From: JBAQMG01 sp049302575
Lineage (GTDB): Bacteria; Bacillota; Desulfitobacteriia; Desulfitobacteriales; Desulfitobacteriaceae
NCBI GenBank assembly: GCA_049302575.1
Contig: JBAQMG010000043.1
Span: 1-19,348, forward strand
DNA: 19,348 bases
Reading direction: 5' to 3'
Below, one piece after another: positions 1-6,130 of this stretch; position 1 is the stretch's first letter, and every line of letters starts with the position of its first letter. Below the pieces are notes generated by a model, which was not told where the DNA came from, did no database searches, and saw only the letters and a list, made by a program, of their open reading frames with translations. Position numbers and translations under genes: made by a program.

Positions 1-122
1 GTTTTAAGACTATCATACAATAAAGAGACGAGCTTGACCAGCACTTTCTATTTGTGGTATTGAATTAAATACTCAATTGGGAATTTCTGTTTTCTGGGGA
101 TATGAGTTGTAGATTAGGGGCT

Positions 123-151
123 TTGAGTATATAATGTATTTATATTATTGT
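123..151 (+). promoter_or_regulatory. Candidate sigma-A promoter for the DinB-family gene
   Basis: A TTGAGT hexamer (123-128) is followed after exactly 17 bases by TATTGT (146-151), and the gene starts 29 bases later. The match to the -35/-10 consensus is only moderate and the region is AT-rich, so a chance match is possible. Confidence 0.35.
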
Positions 152-179
152 TGTTTTCTTATGTTAGGGAGGAAAGACT

Positions 180-656
180 ATGGGACATTTTATTTTTGAT
201 CAACTCAGTTTTGCACGTCAGTATTTACTGAAAACTGTAAAGGAAATTAGTGAGAGTCAAGCAGATATTATACCGAAAGGATTCAGTAATAACATCCGCT
301 GGAATCTTGGACACGTTTGTGTTGTGCAGGAACACAATGCTTTCTACTTTGCAGAGGAGCCCTTGGGGATTCCAAATGTATTTCTGGAGTTGTTCAAAAA
401 TGGAACAAAACCAGCTGATTGGATAATAAAGCCACCTACATTGCAGGAGTTAGTCGATGTATTAAGTGACCAACCAAATCGAATTAGAGAAAGATTACAA
501 GACCGATTAAATGAAGTAGTTGCCAACCCGTTCTCGAAAATCCCTGGTCTTACCTTAAAAACATTTGATGAATTATTAACGTTCTCTTTGTTTCATGAAA
601 GTGGGCATCTTGAAACTGTTAAAATGTTGATTAAACTAACCTCAAGACTGAGCTAG
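180..656 (+). CDS. DinB-superfamily protein (putative metal-dependent four-helix-bundle enzyme)
   Basis: The gene encodes 158 residues, the usual size for a DinB/YfiT-type four-helix bundle. A likely metal triad is visible: His45 in the NLGH motif of helix 2, and His139 and His143 in a FHESGH motif near the C-terminus. Members of this superfamily are often annotated as damage-inducible. Many are probably thiol-dependent transferases (bacillithiol or mycothiol), but the substrate cannot be read from this sequence. A strong AGGGAGGA ribosome binding site (166-173) fixes the ATG start at 180. No signal peptide or membrane segment is seen, so the protein is cytosolic. The gene appears monocistronic: an intrinsic terminator follows about 40 bases after the stop codon. 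The family assignment is fairly safe; the precise function is unknown. Confidence 0.75.
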   Translation: MGHFIFDQLSFARQYLLKTVKEISESQADIIPKGFSNNIRWNLGHVCVVQEHNAFYFAEEPLGIPNVFLELFKNGTKPADWIIKPPTLQELVDVLSDQPNRIRERLQDRLNEVVANPFSKIPGLTLKTFDELLTFSLFHESGHLETVKMLIKLTSRLS

Positions 657-698
657 GAAAATGACTACCAAAATAGTAGATCACCAAGGTAGTGCTTT

Positions 699-737
699 AA
701 CAAGACCTTTCCCTTCATGGGAGAGGCCTTGTTTTTT
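699..737 (+). terminator. Intrinsic terminator of the DinB-family gene
   Basis: A 15-base stem (699-713 with 719-733; one A/C mismatch and one G-T wobble) has a 5-base loop and is followed by a run of T ending at 737. This is a classic Rho-independent terminator on the + strand. It is also the kind of site group IIC introns use for insertion; see the element immediately downstream. Confidence 0.85.
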
Positions 738-738
738 A

Positions 739-840
739 GTGCGCTCAGCATGGGCGCTTTTTTACCCACGGGAAAAGGCTGGAGACCGGCATTTTGAGGG
801 GAATTCTGCCGCTCACTTGAAAGCAAGTACGGTAGGAACA
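739..840 (+). mobile_element. Putative remnant of a group IIC intron (5' end plus domain-V-like hairpin)
   Basis: Directly behind the terminator T-run, the sequence begins GTGCGCTCAGCATGGGCG (739-756). It has the GUGYG start of group II introns and resembles, from memory, the 5' end of class C introns such as the Oceanobacillus one. Class C introns insert just after terminator hairpins, exactly as here. At 806-834 a hairpin resembles domain V: lower stem CTGCCG/CGGTAG, short internal bulge, upper stem ACTTG/CAAGT capped by an AAAG loop. Domains I-IV and any reverse transcriptase gene are missing, so this would be an internally deleted, inactive copy. The domain V match is imperfect and the 3' boundary is not defined. 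An open frame spanning 661-1077 crosses the terminator and this element and is not a gene. Confidence 0.4.
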
Positions 841-1093
841 TCTCAAACTGTCATTATTCATAACGGGAAGTTGCTCTTATCACTGTATACTTTCACTAAG
901 TTTAAAAGACTTGAACTTAAATATTTTACGTTACCAGTTAGGCAAGCGCATCCAATAATGCAATTGTGTATTGCCAAAAGCCACCTATATGTGTATCTTT
1001 GGAACTTTATTCACCGAGATACTTTATTCATTATTGTTCTTGGAGGACATATTTATTCATATTTATATTGCAAGTAGCTTTAGGAGTGATGAA
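841..1093. other. Non-coding stretch before the polysaccharide deacetylase gene
   Basis: This AT-rich stretch holds no convincing gene, terminator or structured RNA. It must contain the promoter of the downstream gene, but I could not single out a good -35/-10 pair. Confidence 0.4.
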
Positions 1094-1816
1094 GTGCTAA
1101 TATTAGTATTATCTAGACGAAAGATCATAATATGTTTTGCAATTATAATTCTTAGCTTGTTTGCCTACGTTTGGAACGTAAATGTCCAGATTGTACCATC
1201 CATCGCAGGAACATATTCAATGATACATACAAATCAAAAAGTTGTAGCTCTTACCTTTGATGACGGTCCCGATCCGGAATTTACTGAAACTATTTTAGAT
1301 ATTCTTAAACAAAAACAAATTAAGGCAACATTTTTTGTTGTAGGAGAAAATGCTAGACAAAACCCATCTTTGTTACGTCGCATGATTACAGAAAGACATG
1401 AAATTGGTAACCATGGCTATACGCACGACTACAGTCAACGTAAATTAACTGAAGAAATAAAGCAAACCGATCAAAGTGTCTATATAGCAACGGGTACTCA
1501 TACTTATTTTTATCGTCCACCCGGAGGATTTATAACTAAAAGTCAAATCAATGTGATCAGGAATCAAGGTTATGTAGTAACTCTTTGGAGTGTAGACAGC
1601 AGAGATTGGAGTAACCCCGGTGTCAATCGGATTGTAAGTAACGTGGTGCAAAAGGTTTTTCCAGGAGCAATCGTACTACTTCATGACGGTGGTGGTTTTA
1701 AAAGCCAAACAGTCTCAGCCTTGGAACAAGTGATTGATAAATTAAATGAAGATGGTTATCGCTTTGTTACGCTTAGTGAGTTACGAACTCTAAAGGATAT
1801 AGCATCAGGAACTTAA
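1094..1816 (+). CDS. Membrane-anchored polysaccharide (peptidoglycan/chitooligosaccharide-type) deacetylase
   Basis: This 240-residue protein has a short basic N-terminus and a hydrophobic segment at about residues 10-27, an uncleaved anchor or signal peptide. An extracytoplasmic NodB-homology domain follows. All five NodB motifs are visible: TFDDGP (54-59, catalytic base and metal Asp), H107-x3-H111 (metal ligands), RPPGG (141-145), the W-SVDSRDW segment, and LLHDGG (His197). It should remove N-acetyl groups from a GlcNAc/MurNAc-type polymer at the cell surface, most probably peptidoglycan. The substrate is inferred. The GTG at 1094 is chosen because a TAGGAG ribosome binding site (1081-1086) sits 7 bases before it. 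An upstream in-frame ATG at 971 would add 41 residues with no family similarity and no good ribosome binding site. Confidence 0.85.
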   Translation: MLILVLSRRKIIICFAIIILSLFAYVWNVNVQIVPSIAGTYSMIHTNQKVVALTFDDGPDPEFTETILDILKQKQIKATFFVVGENARQNPSLLRRMITERHEIGNHGYTHDYSQRKLTEEIKQTDQSVYIATGTHTYFYRPPGGFITKSQINVIRNQGYVVTLWSVDSRDWSNPGVNRIVSNVVQKVFPGAIVLLHDGGGFKSQTVSALEQVIDKLNEDGYRFVTLSELRTLKDIASGT

Positions 1817-1986
1817 AAAACTTGAGATATGGAGTTTCGGTATTAAAAAAATAAAGCTTCGTAATAGTTTTAACCTCCATTTTGGTCGCGACAGAAATGC
1901 AAAAGCTTTTGCTAAATCGTTAAATAACCTTGAAAAAACGAGCCTTGAAGTGCTGGGAAAATAACATATGTATGGAGTGAATTACA

Positions 1987-2472
1987 ATGGCAGGTAAATC
2001 AGTTAATCATTCACAGGTGATCATGTCCAACGTCATGCTGACGCTGCATGCCAATCCAGCTGGTAACGTTCATGGTGGTGAGATTATGAAATTGATAGAT
2101 AGTGCCGCTGGAGTTGTGGCTCAACGACATGCACGCACAAACGTTGTTACAGCTAGAGTAGATGAACTAGAATTTCTTCATCCCATTCGTATTGGCAACG
2201 TAGTAACTTGTTATGGAAAATTGACTTTTGTTGGTAATAGTTCAATGGAGGTCTCAGTCAATGTCACAGTTGAAGATGTGTCTAGAGATGAACCTGCTAA
2301 AATAGCCTTAACGGCATACTTAACCTTTGTATCCTTAGATGCGATGGGAAAACCTCAACAGGTACCTTCTCTGGAACTTACAAATGGAGAAGAACGCTGC
2401 TTATTCAAGGAAGGGCAGCAACGTTATCTGGCTTACAAGCAGCTTAGAGAAAAAGCAAGCAATTTTCAGTGA
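1987..2472 (+). CDS. Acyl-CoA thioesterase, hotdog fold (YkhA/YciA-like)
   Basis: The gene encodes 161 residues forming a single hotdog domain of the cytosolic acyl-CoA hydrolase group. The core shows the ANPAGNVHGGEIMKLIDSAAG stretch (residues about 22-42), where the substrate- and water-positioning residues of this family sit. It is followed by the conserved VDELEFLHPIRIGNVV strand that builds the dimer. It hydrolyses acyl-CoA to free acid and CoA; chain-length preference cannot be told from sequence. A GGAG (1975-1978) lies about 8 bases upstream of the ATG. A strong terminator follows 17 bases after the stop codon, so the gene is probably transcribed alone. Confidence 0.85.
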   Translation: MAGKSVNHSQVIMSNVMLTLHANPAGNVHGGEIMKLIDSAAGVVAQRHARTNVVTARVDELEFLHPIRIGNVVTCYGKLTFVGNSSMEVSVNVTVEDVSRDEPAKIALTAYLTFVSLDAMGKPQQVPSLELTNGEERCLFKEGQQRYLAYKQLREKASNFQ

Positions 2473-2489
2473 TAATTAAGTTGATAATT

Positions 2490-2527
2490 GTCGTCCATCA
2501 AGTTAGCGGTGGACGACTTTCTGTTTT
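2490..2527 (+). terminator. Intrinsic terminator of the thioesterase gene
   Basis: A 10-base-pair stem (2490-2499 with 2508-2517, one wobble pair) has an 8-base loop and is followed by a T-rich tail (2518-2527). This is a typical Rho-independent terminator on the + strand. Confidence 0.85.
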
Positions 2528-2622
2528 ATCCTTCTGACAACATCCAACATATCTTTGCTAGGGATCCATCTGAGTATAAAAAATATCCGGTTTTGGATCG
2601 TATCTTTTTTTATGCCATGATT

Positions 2623-2628
2623 TATAAT
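2623..2628 (+). promoter_or_regulatory. Possible -10 box for the CAP-domain gene
   Basis: A perfect TATAAT lies about 64 bases before the start codon, in the right place for a promoter. The sequence 16-18 bases upstream is a poor -35 match, so this is only a candidate. Confidence 0.25.
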
Positions 2629-2691
2629 TAAGAGATAGACAAAAAGCTTGCTGTTAAAAATGAGCCTAAACCGAAATGAGTGGAGGTTAAC

Positions 2692-3747
2692 ATGATTAAA
2701 AGGTTACTAGGCATAATATTTTTGATCTTAATTATTATATTTCTAGCTAATGAGCGGATCGGGATTTATTTAAAAGATCTGCAACAAGTAAGTTCTCAAC
2801 CAATCCAACAATCTTTAGTATCTAGTGAAACATTGACTACTGTGAAGGCTTCAAAGGTAATTATTGATCAACCACTACCAGCTAAGTCGAAAAATCTAAG
2901 TTCAGAAGAGATTAATAAAGTTGAACATCTAGTTTTAGATCAAATTAATCAAGACCGCCTTAAGTATGGGCTTTCGCCAGTTATTTGGGATGAAACAGCT
3001 ATGAAGTCAGCCCGTCAACATGTTCAGGAGGAAGCAGAAAATGGATATATAAGTCATTGGGGATTTGATGGCGCAAAGCCCCAACTTCGCTATACACGTG
3101 GGGGGGGATTGGATGCAGTGAATGAAAACGAAAGTGTTTCCTTATGGTTAGAAGGTGGATTTCAGGGGGTATCCGTAAGTGAACTGCAAAAAGTTGTGCA
3201 AGAACATCAAGCAGCTATGCTTAATGAGAAACCTCCAAATGACGGGCATAGAAAAAACATCCTTGATGTTCATCATACGGGGGTAGGAATTGCTATAGCA
3301 GTGGGCAAATACGGTGTTGCCATGGCTCAGGAATTTACGAATCACTATGCTGTTTTCAATCCAGTTCCTTTAACTGCCCCATCGGGGTCAAATATTATTC
3401 TCAGTGGTCGTATTTTGCTAGGCTTCCAAATAACCGGGATATATGCAGTAGGAGAACAAACACCTCATTCTATGGGCAAAGAAGAATTGATGCAAACACA
3501 TTCCTATTCAGACCCTCCGTTCGATTACTTGCACTTTTTTGCAAAACCTGATGGAGATCGTTATTATGTTTCAATTGGTTCGAATAAAATATTTGCCAAA
3601 AATATTAACATCGATCATGAGGGCAATTTCTCGCTTGCTGTGCCTTTGCTGAACAAGCATGCTTTAGATTATATTTCAATAGAGATTGCTCCTAAAAATA
3701 ATATTAACGACAAGTTCTATGCCGGGCAATTTGTTGTAGAGCACTGA
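2692..3747 (+). CDS. Exported or membrane-anchored CAP/SCP-domain (YkwD-like) protein
   Basis: This 351-residue protein has an N-terminal hydrophobic segment (about residues 4-18 after MIKR), which predicts export or anchoring, then a low-complexity linker. A CAP (SCP/PR1) domain spans roughly residues 77-222. Its signatures include LVLDQINQDRLKYGLSPVIWD, a GHRKNIL segment and a VAMAQEFTNHY end, and the first metal/cavity His is likely in ISHWGF. The C-terminal 130 residues look beta-rich and I do not recognise the domain. Bacterial CAP proteins act outside the membrane, for example in sporulation or the cell wall, but the molecular activity is not settled. The ATG at 2692 is chosen because GGAGG (2682-2686) lies 5 bases before it. 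A GTG at 2680 would place that ribosome binding site inside the gene. A run of seven G in the coding sequence (3102-3108) is intact and in frame. Confidence 0.8.
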   Translation: MIKRLLGIIFLILIIIFLANERIGIYLKDLQQVSSQPIQQSLVSSETLTTVKASKVIIDQPLPAKSKNLSSEEINKVEHLVLDQINQDRLKYGLSPVIWDETAMKSARQHVQEEAENGYISHWGFDGAKPQLRYTRGGGLDAVNENESVSLWLEGGFQGVSVSELQKVVQEHQAAMLNEKPPNDGHRKNILDVHHTGVGIAIAVGKYGVAMAQEFTNHYAVFNPVPLTAPSGSNIILSGRILLGFQITGIYAVGEQTPHSMGKEELMQTHSYSDPPFDYLHFFAKPDGDRYYVSIGSNKIFAKNINIDHEGNFSLAVPLLNKHALDYISIEIAPKNNINDKFYAGQFVVEH

Positions 3748-3781
3748 CGACTTTATCGAGGAGAAGGGAGCTTACCTGATT

Positions 3782-4007
3782 GACCATAATGAAGATAGAC
3801 AATATATTATAGAGACGTTTGCTCGATATAGAGAAATGAGTTTTTATATTTGAAAACCACTTATCTGTTTATGACAAAGCTTGTCTTCGTGCTGATATTG
3901 ATGAAATCGAGACCCTCAAAAAAATTGATATCATATTTGTCCCAGAGAACTCTACCGATGAAATGATGGAAAGTATTAAGAGGGACGGTGTAAGCATTTA
4001 TGAGTAA
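3782..4007 (+). pseudogene. Decayed MNT-type nucleotidyltransferase (HI0073/MntA-like)
   Basis: Two reading frames together resemble a short MNT nucleotidyltransferase. The first (3782-3850) encodes a plausible N-terminal helix (QYIIETFARYREMS) leading into the first strand, then stops. A second frame (3840-4004) continues with VFIF and runs to DIDEIETLKKIDIIFV and the typical family ending ESIKRDGVSIYE, stopping at 4005-4007. The GSRA...DxD active-site block that should lie between the first strand and the following helix is absent, so an internal deletion and a frameshift have removed catalysis. The stop overlaps the ATG of the next gene by 8 bases, the usual operon arrangement for this pair. 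In intact systems the partner modifies or inhibits the HEPN protein. The call rests on the C-terminal match and the partner gene. Confidence 0.6.
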
Positions 4008-4446
4008 GTTGGAAACTAAACTCAGTAATTTTAATAATGCCCTGCAAAGGCTTAAAGAAGCAGATATGGAGTTTAAACAGCCAGGTGTTAGCGATGTAGT
4101 ACGTGATGGGGTTATTCAAAGATTTGAGTTCACTTATGAGCTGGCCTAGAAAACCACGAAGGTGTTCCTTGAGGATACTGGTATCGTAGATATTAATTCA
4201 CCAAAAGCAATGCTTAAAGATGTCTATGCTCAAAAGCTTATTGGTGATGAAAAAAACTGGCTCCTGATGTTGAATGACAGAAATATGACTTCCCACATTT
4301 ATAAGGAAGAAATAGCGGTGGAAATTGCCGAAAGAATTTCTGGTTGTTATATTAAAGTATTTGGATTCAGGATATGTATCAAAAACGTCAAGCAAAGTCA
4401 CTCGAGAAAAAGGCTCGTAAAAAGAAGTCGACGGAATGATTTTTAA
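4000..4446 (+). pseudogene. Amber-interrupted HEPN-family protein (HI0074/HepT-like, nucleotidyltransferase partner)
   Basis: From the ATG at 4000 the sequence encodes MSKLETKLSNFNNALQRLKEA and VVRDGVIQRFEFTYELA, close to the HI0074 nucleotidyltransferase-substrate-binding family. A TAG follows at 4147-4149 (codon 50), where the family has Trp in ELAWK. A single TGG to TAG change explains it. The same frame continues through LEDTGIVDINSP and the HEPN R-x4-H motif (R94 to H99, RNMTSH). After about 4350 the resemblance ends and the tail to 4446 is basic and unlike the family, so the 3' end also seems replaced or rearranged. A distal reading from the GTG at 4162 would be only the C-terminal half. 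Together with the broken upstream gene this looks like a dead MntA/HepT-like toxin-antitoxin module. Amber readthrough cannot be excluded from sequence. Confidence 0.65.
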
Positions 4447-4544
4447 CAAGTCGATCCTGCTAAGTCTCAACATTCTATCTGACATAATACCAAGAAGAGC
4501 AAGGGAACAAAGTCCAACGAGTATTCACGAAAAATCTCCTGCAC

Positions 4545-4573
4545 TTTACAATAAAGAATAATAATCGTATAGT
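4545..4573 (+). promoter_or_regulatory. Sigma-A-type promoter driving cbiD
   Basis: TTTACA (4545-4550) and TATAGT (4568-4573) are separated by exactly 17 bases, each one or two bases from consensus. Transcription would start near 4580, giving a leader of about 57 bases before cbiD. I see no riboswitch in that leader. Confidence 0.55.
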
Positions 4574-4636
4574 AAATCTGTACGTGGCTTATATTTAGAT
4601 GTATTTATGCCAATGCTGTTTTGCGGAAGGTTAGAT

Positions 4637-5764
4637 ATGCCAGAGAAAAACAATCAAAATTCACCTCGTTGGCGTCAGGGTTATACCACTGGAAGTTGTG
4701 CTGCCGGGGCAGCTAAAGTAGCTTGTCTACTCCTCAAGGGTGAAACACCCCCTCTAACGAGCGTTTCCATCCCGCTCCCTGATTCCTCACGTTTAACGAT
4801 GCCAGTGCATCGTCATGAATTCAATCTACTTGAAGCAAAAGCTATGATTTTGAAAGACGGGGGAGATGACCCTGATATCACTCACGGATTAGAAATTCAG
4901 GCCTCTGCACGTCTAATTTCAAATCTGGGTGACGTTCGCCTAACTGGTGGTCTTGGTGTAGGAACAGTGACCAAGAAAGGCTTAGCCATTCCAGTGGGAG
5001 AAAAAGCGATAAACCCCATACCCCGTAAGATGATCGAAGCAGCAGTGCGCGAGGTGTTTCCTAAGGAAAAAGTGGAAATATTCATCGAAGTTCCCGAAGG
5101 TGAAAAAACAGCCTTACGTACGCTTAATCCCCGTCTCGGGATTTTAGGCGGTATTTCTATTTTGGGCACCACTGGAATTGTTCGGCCTATGTCTGAGGAA
5201 GCCTTTAAAACTTCTATCCTCCCTGAACTCGATCAGGCTGTAGCCTATGGCTACAAGACTATTATCCTTACCCCGGGAAACTATGGTTTTAGGGTTGCCA
5301 CAGGATACCTAAAGGCTCCTCAAGAAGCCATCATTCAGATGAGCAACTTTGTAGGTTATCTCCTAGAAGAAGCTGCAGAGCGTGGAATCGAACGTGTATT
5401 ACTTTTAGGTCATATTGGCAAGCTAATAAAAGTAGCCGGTGGAATTTTTCATACTCATAATCGTGTAGCTGATGCTAGGCTGGAAATATTATTGGCTCAT
5501 GCAGCTCTTAATGGAGTTTCAATAAAGGCACTTCATGATTTAGCCGCTTTTCCTACCACCGAAGGAGCGGCTAAAGAGCTTATTACTTTGGGTAAGCAAT
5601 CTGTGCTTCACATACTCGCAAGTTTAGCTAGTCAACGGGCTCAAGATTTCCTGCACCAACGACTTAGAGTGGGTACAGTTTTCACACTTTTAAGTGGTCA
5701 ATTTGTGGGCTGGGATGATTCAGCCAAGAAACTAGTTGCCCAAGAGGGTTGGCTTTGGCCCTAA
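4637..5764 (+). CDS. cbiD: Cobalt-precorrin-5B (C1)-methyltransferase CbiD
   Basis: This 375-residue enzyme of the anaerobic B12 pathway uses S-adenosylmethionine to methylate C1 of cobalt-precorrin-5B after CbiG has opened the lactone. The N-terminal GYTTGSCAAGAAKVA motif (about residues 14-28) is diagnostic of CbiD. LTGGLGVGTVTKKGL, NPIPRKMI and the glycine-rich GGISILGTTGIVRPMS follow in family order. The length is usual. The ATG at 4637 is chosen because GGAAGG (4625-4630) lies 6 bases upstream; an in-frame ATG at 4607 would add ten residues and bury that site. CbiD is the first gene of the locus. It has its own promoter and is separated from the rest by 366 bases that include a cobalamin riboswitch and terminator, so it is probably not controlled by that riboswitch. 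The protein is cytosolic. Confidence 0.95.
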   Translation: MPEKNNQNSPRWRQGYTTGSCAAGAAKVACLLLKGETPPLTSVSIPLPDSSRLTMPVHRHEFNLLEAKAMILKDGGDDPDITHGLEIQASARLISNLGDVRLTGGLGVGTVTKKGLAIPVGEKAINPIPRKMIEAAVREVFPKEKVEIFIEVPEGEKTALRTLNPRLGILGGISILGTTGIVRPMSEEAFKTSILPELDQAVAYGYKTIILTPGNYGFRVATGYLKAPQEAIIQMSNFVGYLLEEAAERGIERVLLLGHIGKLIKVAGGIFHTHNRVADARLEILLAHAALNGVSIKALHDLAAFPTTEGAAKELITLGKQSVLHILASLASQRAQDFLHQRLRVGTVFTLLSGQFVGWDDSAKKLVAQEGWLWP

Positions 5765-5766
5765 CA

Positions 5767-5799
5767 TCGAAGAGCGCGCCTCGAAGAGCGCACTTCGAA
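5767..5799 (+). repeat. Tandem 11-base repeat with a short palindromic hairpin after cbiD
   Basis: TCGAAGAGCGC occurs at 5767-5777 and again at 5781-5791. The second copy with its flank forms a hairpin TCGAAG-agcgca-CTTCGA (5781-5798). It begins 3 bases after the cbiD stop codon. There is no T-run directly behind it, so it is not a standard terminator. It might protect the cbiD mRNA end or be chance duplication. Confidence 0.5.
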
Positions 5800-5904
5800 T
5801 CCAGCCATTGACCTTTGTTTTTTATCTTTAGTTGAACGAGTTCACTTTCTTGCAGGATTCCGAACTACTTTAGCGAATACAGTAATTTATAACTGAATAG
5901 TATT

Positions 5905-6025
5905 CTCGAGGTTCCTCAGTAAATGGGGATTAAAAGGGAAGTTGGTGTAATTCCGACGCGGTCCCGCCACTGTAAACAAATTGTTCCAAAATGGAAAATT
6001 TGAAGCCAGGAGACCTACCTCAGAG
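5905..6025 (+). promoter_or_regulatory. Cobalamin (AdoCbl-type) riboswitch aptamer
   Basis: The core matches the conserved cobalamin aptamer. It has an AAAAGGGAA segment (5932-5940), a GGTGTAATTCCGACGCGGTCCC region, the L5 element CCGCCACTGTAA (5964-5975), and the B12-box strand GAAGCCAGGAGACCTACC (6002-6019). The closing helix is visible as GAGGT (5908-5912) pairing with ACCTC (6017-6021). The metabolite-bound form should let the terminator at 6075-6097 form and reduce transcription of cbiET and the genes behind it. CTACG (6038-6042) can pair with CGTAG in the terminator (6080-6084), a possible antiterminator contact. I could not locate a convincing promoter just upstream. Confidence 0.92.
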
Positions 6026-6074
6026 AAAGTCACAGACCTACGCGTGATAGGAGATGTGTTTTTGTTAACCATTT

Positions 6075-6097
6075 CGAGCCGTAGCGGCTCGTTTTTT
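6075..6097 (+). terminator. Intrinsic terminator of the riboswitch expression platform
   Basis: A perfect 7-base-pair stem CGAGCCG/CGGCTCG (6075-6081 with 6085-6091) has a 3-base loop and six T (6092-6097). It sits about 50 bases after the aptamer and 33 bases before cbiET, so it fits transcription attenuation by cobalamin. Confidence 0.88.
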
Positions 6098-6130
6098 GTT
6101 TGAAATATTAATATGGGGATGGAGGATCTT

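Noticed and set aside
661..1077. 138-codon open frame beginning 4 bases after the DinB-family gene
   Set aside because: It runs straight through a strong intrinsic terminator and the intron-like element, has no ribosome binding site and has no recognisable protein features.
3102..3108. Run of seven G in the CAP-domain gene as a phase-variation tract
   Set aside because: The run encodes part of a conserved in-frame Gly stretch and is too short on its own to argue for phase variation.
5887..6072. 61-codon open frame on the - strand
   Set aside because: It is antisense to the cobalamin riboswitch and has no ribosome binding site or recognisable features.
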